From the NCBI GenBank assembly GCA_013372555.1, contig JAAPAX010000001.1:4030001-4094000 (forward strand): a DNA stretch of 64,000 nucleotides. The letters run 5' to 3'. Below the pieces are notes generated by a model that saw only the letters and a program-made list of their open reading frames with translations, did no database searches and was not told the origin of the DNA. The position numbers were made by a program, and so were the translations under genes. The stretch is from Elsinoe arachidis (Eukaryota; Ascomycota; Dothideomycetes; Myriangiales; Elsinoaceae). Below, piece by piece: positions 23,502-33,377 of this stretch; the first letter of the stretch is position 1; every line of letters starts with the position of its first letter.

Positions 23502-24398
23502 TCAGAATAAATAAAATTCCCCCCCAACACACCTCAACCCCATCTCACCCGCCCACATCTTTGCTCCCGCGGCGGGGCTCTCATGTCCCCACCTTTTCCT
23601 CCCCTTCGGCGCCGTCAAGTTGAGCTTCTCCATCGTGCTATTGGCGGGCAGGAACGCGAGGAGGACGTACCTGTGTGGCCCGGTACCGGGGGGAGGGGAG
23701 GGGGGTTTGTACTCTAGGATGTCGATTTTCTTATCCTTGGGTTGATGGGAAGGAGGAACGGACGGGGGAAGAGATGTGCTCTCCGCTTTTGAGGGTGCAG
23801 AGGTCAGAGCGGCGTTCAGACCCAAGGGGATGGGATCAGTGGGTGTGGCCTTAGGATAGGAAGTGACAGTCGTGGTCGTGTATCTCTCCTTGTCGGGAGG
23901 CCAATACGCGATCCAATGCGCAAACTCGGCCCAGATGGGGTGGTCGTGGGATTTTGCGTCGGGATCGGTGAGGATGAAGACCCTGCGGTCCCAGTAGTTG
24001 GGGTTGGGGTAGTCGTCGAAGTCGATGGCAGAGAGGATGGGTTCGGATTCGAGCAGGGAGGGGGAGAGGAGGTTGCCGAGTTGGGAGGTGGCGGTGGGCC
24101 AGTGGGCGGTGATGTTGAGGAAGGGGGTGAAGGGGTCGATTACGGAGGGGATGATGGAGGCGGCGGTGAAGCTGGGGTGGTCAGAGAGGGGGAAGGGGGA
24201 AGGGGAGATTAGGGGAGATGAGGTAGGAGATGAGGCAAGTGAGAGGGTGACTTACGCGTCGATTACTCTGGTCTGATTCCCTCTCTTGGACGTGATAGAA
24301 GCTTCAATGCCGTCTCGGAGAGGTTGTTGAAGCTCAGCTTGTTGCGGCAACGCAACAGCAGGGCCGGTGGCGAGAGTGAACCACAAAGCTGACCACAT
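23502..24398 (-). CDS. Secreted phosphatidylethanolamine-binding (PEBP) family protein
   Basis: Two exons on the minus strand, 24398-24256 and 24171-23502, joined over an 84-bp GTAAGT/CCCCAG intron; 270 aa. The N-terminus (MWSALWFTLATGPAVA) looks like a signal peptide, and there are four N-glycosylation sequons (NQT, NIT, NST, NLT), so export is likely. PEBP signatures are in order: LTDPDAKSHDHPIWAEFAHWI-type ligand-loop segment, GPHRYVLLAF, and a C-terminal GAKMWAGEMGL...GGEFYL stretch. In other organisms PEBPs bind lipids or inhibit kinases or carboxypeptidase Y; the role here is unknown. Exon 1 is too short to stand out as an open frame. Coding DNA is C-rich in exon 2 and G-rich at the 3' end. 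Confidence 0.85.
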
Positions 24399-24968
24399 CG
24401 TGACTTTGCCCAATGAGGGATCAAGCGTACCTGATAAATGTTTCAGGAGGTCTCATGGTCATCCAGACAGTTTTGCCTCGAAGGCTGCCTGAATTGAGGC
24501 GTTCACACCAATTGACCCCTCATTGCTTTCCTGTCGTGCATGGCGGCTCGAGCTGAGCTCCGAGCGGCATCACCACAACTCTCGCCTTACCAAGTCAGAT
24601 CTCGGGATCGGCTTGCAAGCCTTCCGGTGTCATCCTCTCAATGGATCTGCATCCCATAGATACTGGCTAGCAAACGGAACTATCCCAAATGACGCCCTGG
24701 ATGCATCAGCGCTTCTGCACCACAAGCGAGCAAAGGTAAAGTATCCTTCCACCTATCTTATCAGATCATGCACTCCTTCAGCCACCTTGTGTGACCTCAA
24801 GGTATGTCTCTCGGCTCTATCTCTGCTCTCCATGTCCTTCGATAACAAGTCCTTTGTTTGTTCGCTCATGTCCGCAATCCATTCCCCCTTCTCTCCACAT
24901 CCCGAAATCACCTTCATCCCATCCCACACATCATAGTGCTCACTTACGCATCCCAACCTGGCGAAGCG
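24399..24968. promoter_or_regulatory. Divergent promoter region, PEBP / GFA-domain gene
   Basis: 570 bp between two start codons. The right 120 bases before ATG 24969 are C/T-rich. An in-frame upstream extension of the GFA gene to 24858 exists but reads like leader sequence. Confidence 0.5.
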
Positions 24969-26192
24969 ATGTCCCCTTACTTCTCTCCCTCCCCATCTCC
25001 TACCAGCTCTCGACCTTCTTCTCCCATTACACCCCAACCAGGCCCCTCCCTCCACATCACTTGCTCCTGCGCTCTTGTCAATCACGTCCTCCCTGTTGAT
25101 CCTGCTTTCTCCCGGCACCGTTCTCTCTTCAACTCTCTCTCTGCCCCCAGCTGGGTCGATGATTTGGGGGGGCACTCACTTTCCTCTCTCTGCTCCACCT
25201 GGATTGAGCTCTCAAATACTGCAGATGGGAAACTCACTTCGCCAGGAGCACGGCCGCCCGAGGCGCTACTAGCTCGGCTGGAGAGGAGGGAGGCCGAGGG
25301 GAAAAGGGCGGTATGGTCCTGTCCTGGATGTGGGGCGAGTGTGTTCTTGGCGCGGGAGGGGAGGTGGCTGGTAGCATCTGGTCTTGTACGGACTGTGGAT
25401 CGGAAAGGCGAGGCGATCGAGATGAGAGAGAAGGCGAAAGTGGATGGAGAAGGAGAGGGAGGGCCGGTGAAGATGGCAACGGAGCACGTCGGCGATGTTG
25501 CACTGAGGTTATCCTTGTCCGGGATGGAGGAGAGTGAAGGGAGTTGTTATTCTCATGCATCAGGGACGGAGTCGGGGGATGTAATGCTCGCTTCCGCCAG
25601 GAAAAGGGCGGAGCTAAGGAGAGAAGCAGGTGATTGGATCGGGAGGGGGGAGTGGAAATGTGATTGTGGAGAAGTCCAGGGCTGTCTGCTCAAGGAGGCA
25701 GTGAAACAGGATAAGTTTGGCGTTAGGGTGAAAGGAGAGGCAGGGAGATTCAGAGGAGTGTTAAGCCTAGGTGAGCAGGCGAGGAGGTGCAGCGGGTTCG
25801 AGGTTGAAGCTTGGGTCATCGTACCTTGGAGTCAGCTCCGTATGGATGGAGAAGCAGCAAAATGGTTGGAGGAAGTCAAGCTCGGAAGCCGCGATACGGT
25901 GTTGTGGGAGACTGTACAGATGTACAGACCTGCTCCTGGAGTGGAAAGATATCGATGTAAGAAGTGCGCTACTAGGATTTTGATGGTGGAGAGGAAGAGG
26001 TCAGGCGTGGTCAAGATCGCGGCGGGTCTTTTGAGAAGCGAAGTTGGAGCACGAGCTGATGACTGGATTGTATGGGAGTTGGATGAGGGCTATAAGGGTG
26101 CAGATCCAAGTCTGATGGAAGAGCTCAAGAATGGCTTACAGAGCTGGAATGAGGCAACGAAGACAGCACTGCAGATGCAGGACACGAAGTAA
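24969..26192 (+). CDS. Protein with two GFA/CENP-V-type zinc domains
   Basis: Single exon, 407 aa from the chosen ATG. Two halves each resemble the Mss4-like GFA (formaldehyde-activating, CENP-V) fold: C32xC34 (TCSCALVNH) with a later WSCPGCGASVF pair, and WKCDCGEVQGC with a later YRCKKCATRILM pair, each cysteine set spaced to bind Zn. Single-domain relatives include glutathione-dependent formaldehyde-activating enzymes; fungal two-domain members have no established reaction. An upstream in-frame start at 24858 would add 37 residues of low-complexity sequence; I preferred the internal Met. DNA is C-rich in the first 200 codon positions and G-rich afterwards. Confidence 0.75.
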   Translation: MSPYFSPSPSPTSSRPSSPITPQPGPSLHITCSCALVNHVLPVDPAFSRHRSLFNSLSAPSWVDDLGGHSLSSLCSTWIELSNTADGKLTSPGARPPEALLARLERREAEGKRAVWSCPGCGASVFLAREGRWLVASGLVRTVDRKGEAIEMREKAKVDGEGEGGPVKMATEHVGDVALRLSLSGMEESEGSCYSHASGTESGDVMLASARKRAELRREAGDWIGRGEWKCDCGEVQGCLLKEAVKQDKFGVRVKGEAGRFRGVLSLGEQARRCSGFEVEAWVIVPWSQLRMDGEAAKWLEEVKLGSRDTVLWETVQMYRPAPGVERYRCKKCATRILMVERKRSGVVKIAAGLLRSEVGARADDWIVWELDEGYKGADPSLMEELKNGLQSWNEATKTALQMQDTK

Positions 26193-26352
26193 CAATCGTA
26201 GGTCGACGGCACCTCAGTTTGTTTCCAAGTCCAGCATTCGTCCTTTGTGGCGTCGACGAGTGGAATGATACAGCATAGCGAGGAGGTGCGGGATAGAATT
26301 ACATGAGAAAGGCATCATGACCTGACATGAGGATAGACTATTCGGGAGCTAA

Positions 26353-28232
26353 TCACTGTTCGAATTCGACTGCCTCCACCGGAGTCTGCGCAGAATCGAC
26401 CCTTTTGTGTCCATGGACATCTTCGTCCTTGATTTCGTCGCCTTCCGCAATTTCGTCTTTCTTGTCAAGGTCTCCTTCATCCGTGGCTTCGGCATCTTCT
26501 CGTTGAAGTCGTGCGACACCTGCTGGGTCAGCCAATTTGGCACAGGAGATGACCCTGTTGTCGTCGAGTATCTCCAGTCGCTCATCCACAGCATCTTTGT
26601 CGGGTGTCTCATCATCGTCAGGACCCGCTTCATAGTCCCGTCCAAGGCTCATTTGCCTCAATCTATCAATCTCGATGCTGCCTCGCAGGCTAGTCGGAGA
26701 AGTGACTACTTCGCCCACATCAGGGTATGATGTGCGACGAGTCTTGATGTCGATATCTTCGAACTCCTCTTTGAATTTGGATGATGTCGGGGTCTTCAGT
26801 GGCGATGAGCGGACTGGGGTGAGCGTATTCGTAGGAGAGCCGGGTGTTGGATCGGCAGCATCGTCGTCGCGATGAGTCTGCACTAAGACTAGATGGGGTC
26901 TTTGAGGTGTTGTCACCATCTCGGCGTCACCACCAGCGTCTACGGGAGTCGGTAGTGGGTCTGTTGCTGTGGATTGAGACGGTCGAGTGGTCGAGCTCTC
27001 GGCGCCAGTGGCGAATAATATGCGTGGTTGGCTCGCTTCGGCCTTCGCCTCGCCCTCAGAATCTTCGTGGATCGTGGCTTGAGCGATAGAGGCCTGCGAG
27101 GCTGACGACGGCTGAGACTCATCCTGACTGGAACTGGACTCACTCCCGCGATCAAAGCTATCTGGTCGACTGCCATGCTTGGTGGTGTGCAGCTTCTGGT
27201 AGGAAGAGTTGTTTGAGGAAGGGTATGGGGCCGTCGTCGAGGAAGACGAGGAAGAAGAAGACTCTTGTGGATATCAGCAGTGACCTGGAAAGTGTAGATA
27301 GACATGGACGAACCGGCTCTCTGTGTGGGACTTTTCCTGTGCATAGAATGAGACCTTTGCAGGACATGCGGCACATTCCCTTGTCTCCAGTAAATCTGGT
27401 CCCGATCGATTAAGGCATGGCGCTGCGCGGCCAGGTAGACGCCAGGAGTTGCCGAAGTGCCCACTCGAGGGACATCTGAGCATGAGTGCGTACGATGCAG
27501 GAAGGCTCGTCTCTGCCTGCCCATACCACCATCGCCGGTAGCAGCGAGCTCCCAAGAGCGAAGTCGAGGTATGCCGGGTCGGTCTGGCGAAGTACTTCTC
27601 AGATTGGGCTGTTGTTGTGAGATAGGAACACCGGTATCTATCACGTCGTTGTCGCCACGGAACCACCTCGCCTGTGCGACTGGTGAAGGATAGTCTAGGC
27701 CATCGGCCAGGCGAACCGTCCTATAAAGGGCGCTATCGCTGCCCGTGGTAGCTGCGTATGGATTCTGGTAAACCGGCATACGAGAAGTGGCCAGGCTCAT
27801 ATTGGCGTTTAGTGGTGCTCCAAGATGATCGGAGGCACTGCTGCCACTGCGAGTGAGTCCGGTACACACAGCCTTCCCTTTGCCTTTGCTCTTGCTTGTG
27901 GTCTGGGGTATCTCATCCTTATAGGTATAGGCAGAATCAGAAGATGGCCAGTCGTCGTCAATGAGCCCTCCCAAAGCTCTTGGAGCCAGACGGTCCATGA
28001 TGAAGTTACTATCGAGACACCGCAGATCCCTCGGTATCACAGGTGGCGGAGGTCGGAACGACCGAACAGCATCTCGGTAGGCGTACTTTGGGGTGTACCT
28101 GGTTCGTGCTGGAACTTGCTGCGGCGGACTCTTCTTGTTTTGTCTGAAGAACTTCCGAAGCCCTGCAAAGATGCTCTTCTTATCAACGTCGTCGTGCTGT
28201 GCCCATGCCACTGCTGGGCTGGCCTCAGGCAT
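26353..28232 (-). CDS. Ser/Thr-rich disordered protein of unknown function
   Basis: Two exons on the minus strand, 28232-27314 and 27263-26353 (609 aa), joined by a 50-bp intron with donor GTTCGT, a GCTGAT branch site and AAG acceptor. The splice moves the frame into a serine run and links two long frames that are otherwise unconnected. The N-terminus has a short basic helix (FAGLRKFFRQNKK). The remainder is low complexity: Ser, Pro, Arg and Gln rich, with an acidic C-terminus (DEGDLDKKDEI). No known domain is recognised, and no function is proposed. An upstream 5' exon cannot be excluded. Confidence 0.75.
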
Positions 28233-28821
28233 TACCAGAGGGTCTCACACTAGACTTTGTCAGATGATACGACCTGTAGCGTTGCCTTTGATGTCAACTT
28301 ACATCATGTCCTACAATTTAGCGGGGACTCGGAAGATTGGCCATAAGCTGCTCGCAGTTGTTCGAAGAGGTCGGTATCGGTCGGTGTGTGTGCTGTTTTC
28401 GAAAGGACTCTTGATGAATGAAACAATGGACAGACATACCGGGACTTACTTGTTGAGGGCAGCGCACACACAAAATATTCAACCACCACTGAAAGTGGGG
28501 GAATGAAAAGCAAGGTATCTTGGTTGCTGTTAGTGACAACCTTGTAATGCAATTACATTATGAAGCTTTGGGAGACCCGTTGCGGTCTCCAGCTTTCTTG
28601 ACTGCGATATAGGCCGGACAAGTATTTAGCTTTTCCGAATAGGCAGTTTGGCTTCGAGTCGTGTTGACATGAAGTGGAGCCCTGCTATCTTATCCCACGG
28701 TAGTCTGCTTATACCGCCTCGTCATTGGCTGAGCCTACCATTTGTCATGGAGCTCATGTCCCGCATTTGCCTCATTGATACACTGCATGTCATCCACCAG
28801 CTCTTGTCTCGCAATCGATCA
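28233..28821. other. Intergenic region with a small inverted repeat
   Basis: 5' flank of the disordered-protein gene and 3' flank of MMS19. 28563-28595 is an inverted repeat: AAGCT, a 3-base bulge, GGAGACC, a 6-base loop, GGTCTCC, AGCTT. Otherwise no supported feature. Confidence 0.5.
28563..28595. repeat. Imperfect inverted repeat (7 bp + 5 bp stem)
   Basis: AAGCT-ttg-GGAGACC-cgttgc-GGTCTCC-AGCTT; the arms pair perfectly apart from the 3-base bulge on the left. Could be a folded leader element of the minus-strand gene starting at 28232, or chance. Confidence 0.6.
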
Positions 28822-31800
28822 TCAGCCGTCTTCCTCTTCCTGATCGAGTGCAAGCCAAGCACTCCGACAACGGACAGCGTCAGCGCGAACAGATCGTTTC
28901 TTGTCGTCCAATGGAGACAGCAACTTCCGAATGACCTGTCGTCTTTGTGGTATGACAGTCTCTCGCTTGAATTGTGTTGGAAGCAGTTTCAGACTGCGCA
29001 GAGCTCCTGATCGGACTTCTTCATGGTTGGCCGCGGCTTCGCTACATGACAACAGTCGATTGACGAGACTCGTTGCGTGCTCGCTCAGGGTGTCCGGATC
29101 ATGTAGGAGTATCGCTTCAATGGTTACCAGCGCCGACGCCTTGACTCTTTGGTGAGCGAAGTCCTTCAGATCTAGACACTGCAGAAGAAGAGGTGCAATC
29201 GCAGATAGTGAAGGCTTAACGATCTCGTAAGGCAAGCTCTTTAGTACACCGGAAAGAGCGATCAGATAGTTTTGCTTGGACTCTGCGTCTGCTGTCTTTA
29301 TGCTTGCAGTGATAGCGGTGTAACATTGGTTGTATGTCCGCTGCTTGTACAATCCCGATACATTGCAATGATTTTCCTTGACGAGTATCTCATCCGGGGC
29401 CATCAAGCTACCTAGACCAATTGCAGCGATGTTGCCAAGCTCGCTCGACGAGAGCAGTCCCAGAAGGTTGCCGAGTATTTGTGATACTGACTTGGCATTC
29501 TTGCCAGAAATGACCAGTCCTTTGAGTACTGCGAAAGCAAGTTCTGTCTCTTGGGTTGTATTGACGGCACTTACGTCCAGCAGGCCTGGCTTGATTTCGT
29601 CGACTACTGCTTGAAAAGAGGCCGCAGGGATGAATTTGTTTACAACCAGTGTCATATGTCGGAGTGCGGACGTATGCACCAGACTCGTGCTGTCCTTGTC
29701 TAGTACGACGGCTATGAGCGCTTTCAAGAGATCCTTTGGCACTTCATCCTCGTATACAGTCGACCTGAAAGCAGCATGAAGATAGAGCGAAGCGATCACG
29801 CCCAATCTGGACCCCCGCTTGTTCTGGGAGGCGGCTTCTGGCGTTGCTGTTTGCGCCTGCAAGGATTCAAAGATCCTCGAGATTGACGCAAACACTTGGT
29901 TCTGTGAATGCTGACTCTGATCTCGTAGGATTATTGCCGAAATTCTTCCAATGATATCCACGCAGATCTCGCTGCTCAGCAGAGGGTTCTCTGCAGTTGC
30001 TAGGCCAATCGCCTCTTCCAACTGCGGCAGGATAGTGTCGGTGAAGTAGCCGAGCCGGATGACACCATCCTCCTTGGAAGGAGTTCCATTGGTGAACACG
30101 TATAGAAAGGAGGTGAGCAGTCCGAGAATGTATGAGCGTGGGGCATTCTGACGTTTTGCAGTGTTGAGCTTGTTCTTCAATCTGACAATGATGGTATCTG
30201 CCAAAGCTGGTTCCACACTCAGCTTTGCAAGCACTTCCAGAGCAGGCTCGTATGTGAAGATTCCGGGTTCGGGAGAGTCGGGCAATTGGGCCACCAGGGC
30301 TGGCAGTGCTTTCTCAGTGGCTGTTTTGGGTTGTTGCCGGGCGGCAGCAATGATTGTGCTGACTGCTCCTGCCTTGATCTCATCGCTTGCTGTGCTCGAC
30401 TCTTGTATGATGATGTCTGTGCACGCTTCCAAGATCTGAGTAGTATCGGCTTCTGACAAAAGTTGACGAATGGTAAGCATGTGCTCGAGACCTTGGAGTG
30501 AGCAAGAGCGGAATGACACCTCTGACTTCGGAGCGCTCACTACTGCTTGGAGCAGGAGATTGACCAAATCTGGGGTGAAGGCCCGTAGAGCATGCGTCGT
30601 CGCTCGGTCAACTTTGATGATGCCATTCTCATCCCTGGTCTGCCAATGGGCAGATACTTTGTCGATAGCAGCAAGAAGTCGGTTGAGCACCTCAACAAGA
30701 CCTCGGCGCTTCGCGATAGACTCTGATGCCTGAAAGATTGTTAAGAGGGACGGGATGACGCCTTTGACGATAAAGTCTGCGACCTCGGGCGATGCTTTCG
30801 ACACGCTGTGTAAGATCTTGCCAGCAGCTTCTGATTGCTTCGTAGGTGCGTCTTCCAAGTGCTCATTGCATTCTTTGATGATGGGTTTCAGGTAAGCGGT
30901 CAGGGCGCCTTCCGATGCCAACGGCAGCTGTTGAGCAATCGTTGCCAGGGCTTCGAGTGCACTGTCGGCCAGATCCTGTTCTTGCACATTCAGAATCTCG
31001 TACTTGAGTGCATCCCATAACGTGACAGAGTACAATGAGATAGTCCTTGGTTCGTAGTTGGCTATGCATGAGATCAGAGCTTGGAGGACGTCTCGCTTGG
31101 TGTTCATGGAGCTTGAATCGAGTTTGTCCAACAGAGCTGGGAAGGAGTAGGGAGCAAAGTCCGAGGTCGAGGCTATGCATGCACGCAGGCGGTCCTTCAG
31201 ATCCTGCGCGGTGATACCAAAAGGATCGCCCGGCGGCGGTTTAAACGTGATTGGGAAGTAGTTGAAGATCAGATCGAACATATCCTGAGTGCTCGGACCT
31301 AGATTCCATTCTGACATAGGAACCAGGACGATGGAGAAGACAATCATTAGATTCCTCGGGTCCTTCTCGCCTTCAAAATAGGATGTGAAACTCGCGATAA
31401 AGTCATAGTCGCCCTCAGCTCGTTGATTGATAGGCTGACGATACTTTGCAAGTAACAGATCGACCAGTTGCAAGATGGCGTATCTCTCCGCCTGCAGCTT
31501 GAATTGTCTGAGAGGATGGGTTGAGATGATTATGGTTGAGATAATCTTCTTGACCGTTTCGGCGTCGAACTTGCCCATTTTCTCCAGAGCCATGAGCGCC
31601 TTTGCACATGGTGCTGTGCTTTCGGAGTCATCTTCTATGCGTGACAGGATGAACTCTGTCAGGAGTAGTCGTTGCTGAAGTGAGAGTATTCTCAAAGGTA
31701 GCGAGTCCAAGGTATCGGCCAAAAATGCTAGCGATTGTGTCCGCAACGTTGTGTCTTCATTGTTGATGTATTCGCCAATGCTCTCTATCAGGGTGAGTAG

Positions 31801-31905
31801 TTGAATCTCCTTCCTCGCCAGCTTTGCAGCTGTTTCTTCAGCGATTCTTCGAGCTTCATCCTTGTTTTTGCCTGCTTCAACAAGGTAGAGCTGGACGTCT
31901 GACAT
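28822..31905 (-). CDS. MMS19: MMS19 / Met18, cytosolic iron-sulfur targeting factor
   Basis: Single exon, 1027 aa. HEAT-repeat protein of the cytosolic iron-sulfur assembly targeting complex, which delivers clusters to DNA polymerases, helicases and the TFIIH helicase XPD. The diagnostic N-terminal block is present: EGEKDPRNLMIVFSI, then FDLIFNYFPITFKPPPGDPFGITAQDLKDRLR (shown in part) and DFAPYSFPALLDKLDS. Helical repeats continue to the C-terminus, ending in acidic EEEDG. Length fits the family. Divergent from MTD1, with only 291 bp between start codons. Confidence 0.95.
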   Translation of the reverse strand: MSDVQLYLVEAGKNKDEARRIAEETAAKLARKEIQLLTLIESIGEYINNEDTTLRTQSLAFLADTLDSLPLRILSLQQRLLLTEFILSRIEDDSESTAPCAKALMALEKMGKFDAETVKKIISTIIISTHPLRQFKLQAERYAILQLVDLLLAKYRQPINQRAEGDYDFIASFTSYFEGEKDPRNLMIVFSIVLVPMSEWNLGPSTQDMFDLIFNYFPITFKPPPGDPFGITAQDLKDRLRACIASTSDFAPYSFPALLDKLDSSSMNTKRDVLQALISCIANYEPRTISLYSVTLWDALKYEILNVQEQDLADSALEALATIAQQLPLASEGALTAYLKPIIKECNEHLEDAPTKQSEAAGKILHSVSKASPEVADFIVKGVIPSLLTIFQASESIAKRRGLVEVLNRLLAAIDKVSAHWQTRDENGIIKVDRATTHALRAFTPDLVNLLLQAVVSAPKSEVSFRSCSLQGLEHMLTIRQLLSEADTTQILEACTDIIIQESSTASDEIKAGAVSTIIAAARQQPKTATEKALPALVAQLPDSPEPGIFTYEPALEVLAKLSVEPALADTIIVRLKNKLNTAKRQNAPRSYILGLLTSFLYVFTNGTPSKEDGVIRLGYFTDTILPQLEEAIGLATAENPLLSSEICVDIIGRISAIILRDQSQHSQNQVFASISRIFESLQAQTATPEAASQNKRGSRLGVIASLYLHAAFRSTVYEDEVPKDLLKALIAVVLDKDSTSLVHTSALRHMTLVVNKFIPAASFQAVVDEIKPGLLDVSAVNTTQETELAFAVLKGLVISGKNAKSVSQILGNLLGLLSSSELGNIAAIGLGSLMAPDEILVKENHCNVSGLYKQRTYNQCYTAITASIKTADAESKQNYLIALSGVLKSLPYEIVKPSLSAIAPLLLQCLDLKDFAHQRVKASALVTIEAILLHDPDTLSEHATSLVNRLLSCSEAAANHEEVRSGALRSLKLLPTQFKRETVIPQRRQVIRKLLSPLDDKKRSVRADAVRCRSAWLALDQEEEDG

Positions 31906-32196
31906 GATCCTTCATCTGTGTGACCAAAGAGGGATGCTGAGGGCTTGGAGAGATATGCGGATGGCGATGGAAATTATTGAAACGCCATCTGCTGATATCG
32001 AAAGTGACGTCGAATTGCTGGCGGTCCGATCTGCCGGAGAAATTCGCGATGTCTGATTGGTCAATGCCTAATTTTTCAGTTGATCGCGAGTAAAAATGCT
32101 CCCTCTGTTTCTTCCATTCTTGACATCTAACACTGGTCAAAAGTGTTCTTGACGACCAGCTAGAGATCGTCTCATCTCACAGAAAATATCATAGCC
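31906..32196. promoter_or_regulatory. Short divergent promoter, MMS19 / MTD1
   Basis: 291 bp between the start codons of two opposite-strand genes, so regulatory sites are probably shared. No TATA box is obvious. No coding sequence. Confidence 0.6.
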
Positions 32197-33287
32197 ATGG
32201 CTGCTACTGCCGGGCTGGCCGGCGCCTGTAAGGTCGTACTGGCTGGAAGCATAGCAAAAAAGTTGCAGACCGAAGTCGCTGATGGCCTTAAACGACTGTC
32301 ACGAAAACCACTGCTAGTAGGATATTTGGCGAACGCGGATCCTGCGGCACGAATGTATGCAGACTGGACAGGCAAGACATGTCTCGATAATGGCTTTGAT
32401 TTCAAATTACGAGAAGTCGACAAGGAGGATCTCGAAAATGCAATCCTTGCTGCCAACACTGAGGATAGCGTTGATGGTATTCTGGTCTACTATCCTGTCT
32501 TCAATTCTGCACGAGATCGATCGCTGCAAACCCTGGTCAACTTCCACAAGGATGTCGAAGGTCTCACTCCACAGCTGATCAACAATATGTACCAAAACAT
32601 CCGCTTCTTGGACCCGCCACACAATACACAAAAATCGATACTACCATGTACTCCTCTAGCCATGATCAAGATACTTGAGTATCTGCAAATCTACAACACT
32701 TTCCTCGACTACGGCAAGCGACTCTTTGGGAGGAGAATCACTGTCATCAACAGATCCGAAGTCGTTGGACGACCTCTAGCGGCTCTGCTCGCCAATGACG
32801 GTGCTGAAGTTTACTCGGTCGATGTCACTGGAGTGCAGCAGTTCAGTCGAGGTAAGGGTCTGAAGAAGCAGCAGCATGAGGTCCAGGACAAGCCCGGCAT
32901 GACGATGGAGGACTGTCTGGCCATCAGCGATGTTGTCATTAGCGGTGTGCCGGGAGATGGCTTCAAGGTCAAGACATCCCAGGTTCGCGATGGTGCGGTC
33001 TGCATCAACTTTTCCAGCGAGAAGGCAAGATATTCCAGAAGTGCACACAGAGCAGGGCTGACCCGATCAGAACTTCACACCAGATATCAAGGAGAAGGCA
33101 TCGATATATGTCCCTGCAGTTGGCAAGGTGACTATCATGATCTTGCTGCGAAATCTTCTGGTATGTTACTCCTTATCTGTCTGATTGACCGGACTAACCA
33201 ATACAGCGTCTCGTGCAAAATCGACCAGACACAAAAGGCGACCCGGCCGCGGCGACAGAGAAGCCCGGAACGGTGGAAGCAAGCTGA
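32197..33287 (+). CDS. MTD1: NAD-dependent methylenetetrahydrofolate dehydrogenase
   Basis: Cytosolic one-carbon enzyme oxidising 5,10-methylene-THF to methenyl-THF with NAD. Three exons: 32197-33024, 33071-33160 and 33207-33287; 332 aa, close to the yeast enzyme. Seen: the substrate-site region VGYLANADPAARMYADWTGKTC, VDGILVYYPVF, the catalytic-domain link FNSARDRSLQ, and the nucleotide-binding INRSEVVGRPLAALLANDGA. Both introns are 46 bp. The first has a GC donor (AAG|GCAAGA) with a GCTGAC branch site and CAG acceptor; splicing it gives NFTPDIKEKASIYVPAVGK, as expected for the family, whereas reading through gives an unrelated tail. Confidence 0.95.
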
Positions 33288-33377
33288 ATGAACCACGACT
33301 ACCTCCGCTTCTATAGAACCCTTTTTGATACCCCATGAACGCCACGCTAATAGCAAGACCCATTCATATCAGAGGTA

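Noticed and set aside
27264..27284. 21-bp GT...AG segment first considered as the intron of the gene at 26353-28232
   Set aside because: Too short for a spliceosomal intron; the 50-bp choice 27264-27313 has a proper donor and branch site and gives the same downstream frame.
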